NCBI GenBank assembly: GCA_937959115.1
Contig: CALGAW010000037.1
Coordinates: 1 to 64,000, forward strand
Direction of reading: 5' to 3'
From: an uncultured Saprospiraceae bacterium
GTDB lineage: Bacteria > Bacteroidota > Bacteroidia > Chitinophagales > Saprospiraceae
Length of the DNA stretch: 64,000 nucleotides
Shown: positions 9,135 to 16,281 of the stretch, piece after piece
How positions within the stretch are numbered: the stretch's first letter is position 1
How the letters are laid out: every line of letters starts with the position of its first letter
The notes under the pieces: model-generated
Databases searched by the model: none
Seen by the model: the letters and a program-made list of their open reading frames with translations, nothing else
Told to the model about the DNA's origin: nothing
Made by a program: the position numbers and the translations under genes

Positions 9135-9244
9135 TCCATCAAGGCAACTGCTCAATCAAATTTCTATTATTCCAAACAATACTTCGATCTGCTGAATTGC
9201 AAACTCCGTCAAGGTTTAAATCTGTATCCAGATAACCTGTCAGG
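9135..9244. repeat. 110-bp direct repeat, copy 2
   Basis: This is the second copy of the 3'-terminal segment of the large secreted-protein gene (see 5156-5265). It lies just upstream of that gene's start and in the same orientation. Differences seen: gctgcattgcag versus gctgaattgcaa, and aggtaacc versus agataacc. Confidence 0.9.
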
Positions 9245-9371
9245 CAGAAATTGAAACTGATGTACCCGAATTTGACCAAAAAGTTCCACAAATATCATTA
9301 CCAATTTGTACCTGTCTTCGCACAGTCAAAAAGATAAAAAAACTAAAGATTGAAACAATCGCCTTTTTTAT
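9139..9371 (-). pseudogene. Second internally deleted relative of the large secreted protein
   Basis: Read leftwards from 9371, the codons give (ATA)-K-K-A-I-V-S-I-F-S-F-F-I-F-L, then V-Q-I-G-N-D-I and S-G-T-S-V-S-I-S-A. This is a signal peptide and the first propeller blade of the family. At 9244/9245 the sequence jumps, out of frame, into L-T-G-Y-L-D-T-D-L-N-L-D-G-V-C-N-S-A-D-R-S, ending NRNLIEQLP and TGA, the C-terminus. The start codon is ATA and a stop falls at the junction, so it is not expected to make a protein. The C-terminal part is ~97% identical to the intact neighbour, so the deletion or conversion looks recent. Confidence 0.8.
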
Positions 9372-9411
9372 TGTAGTTTGTTTTAATAGAGTTAGGAAGT
9401 TAGTTACTTAA

Positions 9412-10722
9412 CTAATAGAAATAAATTAATTTTTCTGAATCCTGATTATTTGTAAAATTTGTTTCCCCACCACTTTTAGGAATTACCGTAGCAGTTATTG
9501 TTGTCTGACCTTGAGTATTTTGAGGATCGTAAACAGCCTGTAAACCAAATGCAGTAAATTCACTTCCCTTTAAAGTTTTACTTGTAGAAAAAGTATGTAC
9601 AATTCCATTATTCCCCAGGTAATTCCAATCAACATTTTCCACATCCGTAAATGCTACGAAATTCAAATTAGGATCCCAATTAAAAGATAATTTGGGATCA
9701 GATGGAATCCTGACCATAATTAGTGAACCATCGGAATCTACACACTTTAATTCTCTTACTTTAACAGCAATTCCTATGCTCGACGTACCTGTGAAGTTAG
9801 TTGGGATAATTTTTAAAACTACAGATAAATCAGTTGTATCACTTCTTACTAAAACTGAATCTACTGTGGTACAAAAATTATCTACAACAATTAGATTATA
9901 TATGTTTTCAAAATTTGCAGATCCAGGATCAATTCTCGGATTTGACTCAAATCGTGATGAGAAGTCTGTAAAATATAGATCATCTTGCCAATAATACATT
10001 ACTTCATTTTGTACATTACTTCCTAAGCCAACTGAATCTGGGCATCCAGAAAGCTTTATAACATCCATCCCCTCAACTGCATCATACGTCCCCCCCGCAT
10101 CCGCCACAACAGCATCCCGCACCACCACATCCAAGCTAACAGTCTCACTCCCACAAGCCCCGCCACTCACCGTCAACGAAACCGTCTTAGGGCCTGCCAC
10201 ACCACCATAATCAATCACATGAGGCCCAAGTCCAGTCCCAACAGCAGGCACAGCCCCCGCACCAAAATTCCAGTCATAAGTAAGATTTGGCTGCTTGTTC
10301 TCAAATGCCCTAAACGTAAATCGCTCATTCGGACATAACACCGTCTTAGGTGCAATGATCTCCGCAACTTGACACTTCGTCGTAAGCTCAACCGTAGCAG
10401 AACTGCAGTCACCATCACGATCACAAACTTGATACGCAAAGGTACTAGTGCTGTAAGTGTTGTTGCCGGTAAACTCTACCATACATAAGTTATTGCCTTT
10501 TAGCACAACAGTGCCGTTGGATGGTTGAGAGAGGATGGTTATATTACAAGGAGATAGATTATAGTCTTCTGTGTCATAGTCGTTGACCAAAAGATCAAGG
10601 AACGTAGAGACATTGGCTTCGACAGTAATAATATCATCGTTTACTTCTGGGTCGCCTGCGAATGCATCGATAGAAAATAAAAATACAAGTGAGAATAGGA
10701 TAGAATTCCTTAACGTGTTCAT
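9412..10722 (-). CDS. Secreted Ig/PKD-domain protein with the second type of C-terminal module
   Basis: 436 residues with signal peptide (RNSILFSLVFLFSIDAFAG). Residues ~25-115 resemble a cadherin-like/Ig tandem domain (V-N-D-Y-D-T-E-D-Y-N, I-L-S-Q-P-S-N-G-T-V). About 120-205 are PKD-like (P-N-E-R-F-T-F, Y-D-W-N-F-G-A-G, T-V-S-L-T-V-S-G-G). The last ~135 residues (L-K-I-I-P-T-N-F-T-G, F-N-W-D-P-N-L, V-Y-D-P-Q-N-T-Q-G-Q-T-T, ending SEKLIYFY) recur at the end of the 666-residue protein at 16282. It starts 42 bp after the 840-residue outer-membrane-type gene, so the pair may be an operon. The PKD-coding part (about 10080-10440) has clearly different base composition, suggesting domain acquisition. 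Function unknown. Confidence 0.7.
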   Translation of the reverse strand: MNTLRNSILFSLVFLFSIDAFAGDPEVNDDIITVEANVSTFLDLLVNDYDTEDYNLSPCNITILSQPSNGTVVLKGNNLCMVEFTGNNTYSTSTFAYQVCDRDGDCSSATVELTTKCQVAEIIAPKTVLCPNERFTFRAFENKQPNLTYDWNFGAGAVPAVGTGLGPHVIDYGGVAGPKTVSLTVSGGACGSETVSLDVVVRDAVVADAGGTYDAVEGMDVIKLSGCPDSVGLGSNVQNEVMYYWQDDLYFTDFSSRFESNPRIDPGSANFENIYNLIVVDNFCTTVDSVLVRSDTTDLSVVLKIIPTNFTGTSSIGIAVKVRELKCVDSDGSLIMVRIPSDPKLSFNWDPNLNFVAFTDVENVDWNYLGNNGIVHTFSTSKTLKGSEFTAFGLQAVYDPQNTQGQTTITATVIPKSGGETNFTNNQDSEKLIYFY

Positions 10723-10764
10723 GTTGTTTTTTGTTTGGAGTTTAATATTGTTGATATAAAAGTA

Positions 10765-13287
10765 TTACCAATTTATGAATAGTCCTAATTGTATAAGTGT
10801 TTCTTTGAAATTTGTTTTGCGATTATAATCACCATAACTCAGCCGCATACTGGCTGTTAGCCAATCTGCTACTGGATAACGAGATTGTAAGTACCATCGA
10901 ATATCGCTGTTCGCACCAACCGTCTGATACCATTGGGCGCCTAGTGTATTGCTCCATTTTTTAAATAAGACGGACTGCCCAGAAATGTCTAAACTCAACT
11001 GATTTTCGGTTGTTTGTTCTAGTGAATTGTCAAGCGTTGTTTGCTGTTGCCACGAAGCAATTGCATTCAGCGAAACACCCTTCAGACTTGTCGTTTGTTG
11101 CCAAGAAATCAATTGCAAACCGTTGTCTGATTGCCGAGTAGTAGACGAACGTTGTTGCTGCGATAGATAACTTAGTTGTGAGAAATACCGTACTTTCTTC
11201 TTGCCATAGCGGTATCCCGAAACCACAGAAAATAGCTGTGTCTCATTCCGGAAATAGTCATCAGAATCGGCATTGTTGTTCTGGACATGGGGAGACCAAG
11301 TCACCTGTAATGTCGGATATTTGGGAATCGATAGATTCGCCGTTAATCCAGCACTCTGCATCGTGGTTCGATAAGGTTTCCAATCAATTAAATTATCATA
11401 GTTGTTGCGATAAAAGGCCGTTAGCACCAAGTGGTTTTCCCAAAAAGATTGATCCAGATGAACAGCATACCGCACTTGGTCTTGCAATAAAACGGGTGCT
11501 CCAAATGACCGATAACCCGCCCCATTCCGTTGCACAAAACCAGACAACCGTGTACTGCTTGTAAGGTCAGCACGTCCCCTTAGTAAATAAGCATAATCTT
11601 CACTAGAAGTGCGATTGCGAGCACCTTCAAAAAGTGGAAACTGCAAAGGAGAGCCTAGAGAATCAGAGGCAGGACCAGCATACCGATCACGGTTAAACAA
11701 GGAAACAGCTATTTCACCATCCAGCAACAGTCGACTATCCCATCCCGTCAAACGAATCTCCGCGTTAGCTACTTGATTAGAACTAGGCACCACAATACTG
11801 CTATCGCCTAATTGTAGCGCTTGACCAACATCATTTGCTATTAAATAGCCAATGTGAAAATGGCTTTTATCTATTTTGCCAATACCTAGTTTTACAGCAT
11901 ATAGATGCTGAGCAAAAGAATGAGTGAACGCATTGGTTGTGTCCTTGGTAGCGCAAGTAGAACGCCCAGCAACGCCTGAGAAGTACAACCAGTTACTGTC
12001 ATACTCAAAATGTCCACCTAGCAAGGCCGTGCCATTCAATGACAGATCAGAATGATAGGGGTAAATGTTTCCTACAGATAAATTGCGAATATTTGAAAGC
12101 AATTTGCTTGCCTTATCATTGATTCCCAGATAGTTGGAGGCAAGTTGTAAGGCATCTGGATTGTCTAATAATCCATTGATTTTCAATTGTTCTATTTGCT
12201 CAAGTTCTTGTTGCTGTGCTCGATACCGCGTTACTTTTGTACGATATTCATTCAGTTCATCTTTAGTTGCCACCAGCTGTTCGTATTCTTTTTGAATGGC
12301 TTCTAACTGATTTACTTTTTCCTTTATTGAATCGGATAGCATTTCATCAGGCGTATTGGCAATCTGGGCTTGAAGTTCTTTTAATTCCTTTTTGGCATCG
12401 CTGAAAACGGGGTTGCCTAGAACTTGTTGGATTCCTTCTAGACGTTTCAACTCTTCTGTTTGACTATCTAGTAAGCTATCGGTTCCATTGCGCAGTTCGT
12501 CAATGTTTGGGAAGTTCTCCTTACGTAATCGTTCCTCTAATTCTGTTAATTTCTCTTTATAGCTAGGATCGTTTAAGGTATTGTTTTGAATTTGTTTTAA
12601 CAGTTTACCTTTTAGTATTTGCTGGTATTGCTGGGCGTCAAAGTGAAGGTTGAATTGATTCAAACTTTGATTCAATTGCCCCTTTTCAGTGGTGTATAGC
12701 ACATTTGCACCAACAGGAAGCTCCCAAACTGTTAGTTTTGGAAACAACTCCGTGCGAATAAAGTTTCCTTGCAAATACTCAGGCACGTTTCCTGTTCGAT
12801 GTGCTACCTGACTAGTAATGATGGCACTGCCGTTAAACTGAACAAGTTCATTTAACTTGTTTTCAGAGGTGATATCATTTGGATTACTGTAAACACGTTT
12901 GTTTTGTTCGGCGAGAATTGCCTTTATACTGTTGTCTATGAGCTGTGTGTGCAGTGTATAGATGCCTGGAGGCAGTTGGTCGCCCTCTGGTAATCTGTTT
13001 TCAATTGTTTGGATGGGCTGAACGATAGACGGTGTGATCCTTTTTAAGCCTTGAGATAAGCGGAACGGTCGACTCTGTGCATGGTAGACGAATCCTCTTT
13101 TTTCTTCCGTAATGCGTGCAACGAGTACAACCTCAGTCGGTTGAGCGGAATTGGTAAGGGTAACATCCCAAAGACTATTTAGTGTGGGCTCGATTGGTGA
13201 ATTAAATCTCAGGAGGGGTTGTGCGACACAGAGTACACTACAGAAAATACTAAATAGAAGGATTTGGAGTCGCTTTATCATTGTCAT
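10765..13287 (-). CDS. Outer-membrane-type protein with coiled coil and predicted beta-barrel
   Basis: 840 residues. The start is ATG at 13287 (MTM...) or ATG at 13281; both precede the signal peptide IKRLQILLFSIFCSVLCVAQ. After an N-terminal beta-rich region (~25-220), residues ~240-380 form a long charged coiled coil rich in K, E, L and Q. The remainder alternates aromatic and polar residues with turns and ends in strand-like Y-G-D-Y-N-R-K-T-N-F and L-I-Q-L-G-L-F-I-N-W, suggesting a porin-like barrel. I do not recognise a named family. A promoter-like element ends 13 bp upstream of the first ATG, favouring a very short leader. The secreted PKD protein follows 42 bp downstream, so an export or anchoring role for it is possible but unproven. 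Confidence 0.6.
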   Translation of the reverse strand: MTMIKRLQILLFSIFCSVLCVAQPLLRFNSPIEPTLNSLWDVTLTNSAQPTEVVLVARITEEKRGFVYHAQSRPFRLSQGLKRITPSIVQPIQTIENRLPEGDQLPPGIYTLHTQLIDNSIKAILAEQNKRVYSNPNDITSENKLNELVQFNGSAIITSQVAHRTGNVPEYLQGNFIRTELFPKLTVWELPVGANVLYTTEKGQLNQSLNQFNLHFDAQQYQQILKGKLLKQIQNNTLNDPSYKEKLTELEERLRKENFPNIDELRNGTDSLLDSQTEELKRLEGIQQVLGNPVFSDAKKELKELQAQIANTPDEMLSDSIKEKVNQLEAIQKEYEQLVATKDELNEYRTKVTRYRAQQQELEQIEQLKINGLLDNPDALQLASNYLGINDKASKLLSNIRNLSVGNIYPYHSDLSLNGTALLGGHFEYDSNWLYFSGVAGRSTCATKDTTNAFTHSFAQHLYAVKLGIGKIDKSHFHIGYLIANDVGQALQLGDSSIVVPSSNQVANAEIRLTGWDSRLLLDGEIAVSLFNRDRYAGPASDSLGSPLQFPLFEGARNRTSSEDYAYLLRGRADLTSSTRLSGFVQRNGAGYRSFGAPVLLQDQVRYAVHLDQSFWENHLVLTAFYRNNYDNLIDWKPYRTTMQSAGLTANLSIPKYPTLQVTWSPHVQNNNADSDDYFRNETQLFSVVSGYRYGKKKVRYFSQLSYLSQQQRSSTTRQSDNGLQLISWQQTTSLKGVSLNAIASWQQQTTLDNSLEQTTENQLSLDISGQSVLFKKWSNTLGAQWYQTVGANSDIRWYLQSRYPVADWLTASMRLSYGDYNRKTNFKETLIQLGLFINW

Positions 13288-13300
13288 TGTTTGGGTAAGA

Positions 13301-13331
13301 CAAAGATACGATTTCTTTATGATTGATCAAA
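13301..13331 (-). promoter_or_regulatory. Bacteroidota-type promoter for the 840-residue protein
   Basis: On the minus strand a TTTG (13331-13328) is followed after 19 nt by TATCTTTG (13308-13301). This fits the Bacteroidota -33 TTTG and -7 TAnnTTTG consensus. It ends 13 nt before the first ATG, predicting a leader of only a few bases. Confidence 0.55.
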
Positions 13332-13389
13332 TTTATAATGCACCTAAATACAATCGATTAGATCGTAAATCGTACTAATTTATTTCTTG

Positions 13390-13462
13390 TTAATCCAATG
13401 AGGTTCGAACTCATACCACAAGAGTCAAAGTCTTGTATGCTAACCAATTACACCATGGATCA
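13390..13462 (-). tRNA. tRNA-Gln (anticodon UUG)
   Basis: A full cloverleaf can be drawn by hand: acceptor TGATCCA with TGGATTA, D-arm GTGT-AATTGGTTA-GCAT, anticodon stem CAAGA/TCTTG with loop CTTTGAC (anticodon TTG), variable TGGT, T-arm ATGAG-TTCGAAC-CTCAT and discriminator A. Length is 73 nt. CCA is not encoded. It lies 105 bp downstream of tRNA-Glu on the same strand. Confidence 0.92.
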
Positions 13463-13567
13463 TTGTTGAATATCGAATGCAGAATATGGAATTTCATCAG
13501 ACAGACTATTCCTTTTTTTTTAAAATCGATATTCTTCTGTCGATATTCGATATGGATGTTAATTATG

Positions 13568-13640
13568 TACTCTGGAAGGGAATCGAACCCTCATTTCTCG
13601 GGAGAAAGCCGAGTGTACTAAGCCATTATACGACCAGAGC
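13568..13640 (-). tRNA. tRNA-Glu (anticodon UUC)
   Basis: The cloverleaf has acceptor GCTCTGG with CCAGAGT (one G-U pair), D-arm from GTAT to GTAC, anticodon stem CTCGG/CCGAG with loop CTTTCTC (anticodon TTC), and T-arm GAGGG-TTCGATT-CCCTT. Discriminator is A; CCA is not encoded. Length is 73 nt. It precedes tRNA-Gln and probably shares its transcript. The spacer between the two carries TCGATATTC twice (13526, 13540) and its complement at 13468. Confidence 0.93.
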
Positions 13641-13727
13641 ATATTGGGTAATTTGTATTTCTACTTTTTCTTTCTATAATTGTCAATTTTCAACGATCAA
13701 TCGTGGATTAATGTCAAAATTGGGCAT

Positions 13728-13758
13728 AAAAAAAGCGCCTCGAATAAGAGACGCTTTT
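13728..13758 (-). terminator. Rho-independent terminator
   Basis: On the minus strand, AAAAGCGTCTC pairs with GAGGCGCTTTT around a 6-nt loop (one G-U pair), and the downstream arm runs into seven T. It lies downstream of the small frame at 13785 and of the aminotransferase gene, and upstream of the tRNA pair. Confidence 0.8.
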
Positions 13759-13784
13759 GAATTTATCTTGCAAAACAAAAACTC

Positions 13785-13874
13785 CTATTCTGAATGTTGG
13801 AACACATTATCTGCCTGTTCCTGTTCCAGCAGGTTGAAATTTTCAGCAGTTAAAAGTATTGTAGTACAAGTCAT
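13785..13874 (-). CDS. Possible 29-residue peptide
   Basis: A short ATG-started frame encodes MTCTTILLTAENFNLLEQEQ plus nine residues and ends 27 bp before a strong terminator. The upstream sequence AATAACGAAAAA is A-rich, as usual for ribosome binding in this phylum. I recognise no homologue. It could be a genuine small gene, a leader peptide of an otherwise non-coding transcript, or chance. The snug position between a gap of ~100 bp and the terminator is the only positive evidence. Confidence 0.3.
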   Translation of the reverse strand: MTCTTILLTAENFNLLEQEQADNVFQHSE

Positions 13875-13972
13875 TTTTTCGTTATTTATTGTGAAACTTT
13901 AATTGGCTCTTGCCATTCATTATTAGCGTCGATAGTACAAAAACTAAATCTTGGCTTGAAAAGTTCCCCAAG

Positions 13973-15067
13973 TCATAAAATTTCTTTAAGTTTTTTTATA
14001 AAGTATTGATTTTCATCTGGTCGCCCAACCGAAACTCGCAAGCAATGCGGAAGTCCTGAACCGCCCAAGGGACGTACAAACACGCCTTCAGACTTCAGTT
14101 TTTCAAATAGCGCATTGACGCGGTCAGCAGTGCCAAAGTCTATCATCACAAAATTTGCAAAAGATGGAATATAGTTTAGTCCCATCTCCTCAAATTGGGA
14201 ATAGAAGTATTGAATTCCAGTGTTATTGTTTTGGAGGGTTTTATCAAGAAATTCGTGGTCATCCAGTGCACCGATACCTGCAGCTTGAGCCAAATTACCT
14301 GGTTCAAAGGTGAGTTTTACGTTGAGCAGGGGGGAAATGATTGGGGCAGGAGCAATCCCATAACCAATACGAGTAGCTGCAATTCCATAAGCCTTTGAGA
14401 AGGTCCGCAACACAATCGCATTTGGATAGTTTAACGCTACTCCATCTGGAAAATTGGGATCTAAATCCATTGAAAACTCAAAATAGGCTTCATCAAGTAC
14501 GACAAGAACAGAAGCAGGCACCCGTTTCATAAAAGAAGCCAACTCTTTCTTCGTAATTTGTGCGCCAGTCGGATTGTTCGCATTTGCAAGATAAATAACC
14601 TTAGTTTTTGAAGTGATTTTATTCGCAATCGAATCTAAATCAAACCGATAGTCGGAAGTTAGTGGGACTTGAATTAATGGAGTATTGTTGATCTTTGCCC
14701 AAATATAAATGATTACAAAACTTCCAGAAGAAGTCAATAACTCATCATCTCCATCACAAAAAGCCTTAATGATATTGAGCAATAACCCTTCAGAACCATT
14801 GCCAACAACCACTTCCTCGTAGGTTCTACCAAGTTTTTCCGCAATCTTAGTGCGTAGGACAAGGCTTTGTGGGTCAGGGTAAAAGTTAGATCCATCAAAA
14901 GCAGCAATCACTGATTCCTTTGCCTTTGATGAAGAACCCATTGGATTCTCATTATTCCAGAGAATCGCTGTTTGTTCCCAATTATTTTCAGCAATTAGCT
15001 CTTTTATTGGTTTTCCTGGTTGATAACTTTTTAGTTGTTTGATGTGCTCTGGCAGCTTTATTTGCAT
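13973..15067 (-). CDS. hisC: Histidinol-phosphate-aminotransferase-type PLP enzyme
   Basis: A 364-residue class I/II aminotransferase. Landmarks: N-N-E-N-P-M-G-S-S near 40 (substrate loop), F-Y-P-D-P near 60, G-N-G-S-E-G-L near 85, A-N-A-N-N-P-T-G-A near 165, V-V-L-D-E-A-Y-F-E-F near 190 and the PLP-lysine context R-T-F-S-K-A-Y-G near 225, with C-terminal L-R-V-S-V-G-R-P. It would transfer an amino group to imidazole-acetol phosphate (histidine pathway) or to aromatic or related keto acids. The length fits HisC. No other his gene is nearby, so a different substrate is quite possible and the symbol is provisional. A single-gene transcript is likely. Confidence 0.7.
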   Translation of the reverse strand: MQIKLPEHIKQLKSYQPGKPIKELIAENNWEQTAILWNNENPMGSSSKAKESVIAAFDGSNFYPDPQSLVLRTKIAEKLGRTYEEVVVGNGSEGLLLNIIKAFCDGDDELLTSSGSFVIIYIWAKINNTPLIQVPLTSDYRFDLDSIANKITSKTKVIYLANANNPTGAQITKKELASFMKRVPASVLVVLDEAYFEFSMDLDPNFPDGVALNYPNAIVLRTFSKAYGIAATRIGYGIAPAPIISPLLNVKLTFEPGNLAQAAGIGALDDHEFLDKTLQNNNTGIQYFYSQFEEMGLNYIPSFANFVMIDFGTADRVNALFEKLKSEGVFVRPLGGSGLPHCLRVSVGRPDENQYFIKKLKEIL

Positions 15068-15093
15068 TGGCTTGATTTTGGTAATAAGCTTTA

Positions 15094-15126
15094 TTGTCCT
15101 AAATTAGTAAATAATTAATATTTTTG
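15094..15126 (+). promoter_or_regulatory. Bacteroidota-type promoter for the lipoprotein at 15148
   Basis: TTG (15094-15096), then 22 nt, then TATTTTTG (15119-15126), a match to TAnnTTTG. The ATG at 15148 follows 22 bp later, which fits a short leader. This also argues against the in-frame TTG at 15136 as start. Confidence 0.5.
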
Positions 15127-15147
15127 TAGCAAAAATTGAAACTACAT

Positions 15148-15804
15148 ATGAAAACTTTCAACACGATAGTACTTTTTATCTTCTGTTTGCTGGTACTAAC
15201 CAACTGTGGAACAACTACAAGTACAACGACAGTAACACCCGAACCCGTTAAAGAAACACCTCCTCCTACTATTTCAGTTGAAGAAAAAGCGGAGCTAAAA
15301 GAAGAATTGAAGGAAGAACTAAAAAATGAAATTAAAAAGGAACTTGAAATAGAACAAGCAGGAAGGCAATCAAAACCACCTGTTAGAGATGTTGAAATAA
15401 ATGAGCCAAAACAACCTGTTAAACCACCAAAGCCTCCGAAGCCAACCGTTATGGACATTTCAACTGCTCAAAATGTGCTAGTCGGTGCATGGCAATGGAT
15501 TGAAACCAGAAAATCGATTCGAGGTGTTGGGAATTCGGTCACCACGCCTAGTTCTTTAGGGTTTGAGAAAACGGCAGTATTCAAGCAAGGTGGCGTCTGT
15601 GAAATTCTTTTAAACAATATTCCTGCTGGGACTTACCAATACACCATTAGTGGCGGCACAGAACAGCTGTTCATCAATTTTACCTCTGCAGACAACAATA
15701 CACAACACATGGAAAATGGTCCGATTCTTCTCGAAGACAACAAATTCGAGATCTTAGGAACATACAATGACCGAGGAGCTAATATTAAGTTTCAGCGCAT
15801 GTAG
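15148..15804 (+). CDS. Putative lipoprotein with charged coiled-coil linker
   Basis: 218 residues from the ATG at 15148 (MKTFNTIVLFIFCLLVLTNC). The lipobox L-V-L-T-N-C predicts lipidation at Cys20. A Thr-rich and Pro-rich stretch follows, then a helical segment of E-E-L-K repeats (~45-75) and a Pro-Lys linker (P-K-Q-P-V-K-P-P-K-P-P-K-P). The C-terminal ~120 residues begin L-V-G-A-W-Q-W-I-E-T, resembling lipocalin-like or DUF4488-type domains in which a G-x-W strand opens a small barrel. Probably anchored in the outer membrane, with the linker spanning toward peptidoglycan. Function unknown. It is divergent from the aminotransferase gene. Confidence 0.65.
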   Translation: MKTFNTIVLFIFCLLVLTNCGTTTSTTTVTPEPVKETPPPTISVEEKAELKEELKEELKNEIKKELEIEQAGRQSKPPVRDVEINEPKQPVKPPKPPKPTVMDISTAQNVLVGAWQWIETRKSIRGVGNSVTTPSSLGFEKTAVFKQGGVCEILLNNIPAGTYQYTISGGTEQLFINFTSADNNTQHMENGPILLEDNKFEILGTYNDRGANIKFQRM

Positions 15805-15890
15805 ACTGGTTTTCTTGCAGAAATTGTTAAGGTTGACTTTTATACACGAATCTGTATCGTAACGATCTGAATTCAACAAATTGAAGGTTT

Positions 15891-16106
15891 AACCCGCATT
15901 ATTCATTGGGAATTAGCTTTTGGGTTTAAAATACAATGAAATCAAGTGCTCCACGCCTATTTTTCATTGAAAGCATTCGTGTCAGTTCGTTAAAAATAGA
16001 GGAACGTTAGTTCCGAACCCCTATGGTGAAATTAAAAATAGGCGGACGTGCTTGATTTTGAAGTAGTTTGAAGCCAAAAGTTGATTCCTATTGCATAATG
16101 CGGGTT
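15891..16106. repeat. 216-bp long imperfect inverted repeat (MITE-like)
   Basis: The ends are perfect 12-bp inverted repeats, AACCCGCATTAT (15891-15902) and ATAATGCGGGTT (16095-16106). The pairing continues imperfectly for about 80 nt into each arm; for example AATCAAG at about 15940 matches CTTGATT at about 16051, and CGCCTATTTTT matches AAAAATAGGCG. A small hairpin, GGAAC-GTTA-GTTCC (16001-16014), sits in the middle. TTA flanks both sides (15889-15891 and 16106-16108) and could be a target duplication. No coding frame is inside. The following ~60 nt hold another hairpin, AGGGT-AAA-ACCCT near 16137-16149. The rest of 15805-16281 shows nothing else. Confidence 0.6.
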
Positions 16107-16281
16107 TAGCGCTGAAGGAGCGAAAGATACTAGCCAAGGGTAAAACCCTAGGAGAAAATCAATGTCTTTAGGTCAAGTTCTAGTAGAGCGAAACCAACGT
16201 TCGTTACATAATAAGTGATTCCTCTATAGCGGTTACTTATGAACCCTTTAGTCAATGTCAATCAGGGATCAAGACAATCTA

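Noticed and set aside
15136-15147. TTG start for the lipoprotein
   Set aside because: The ATG at 15148 directly precedes a normal lipoprotein signal and is better spaced from the promoter-like element.
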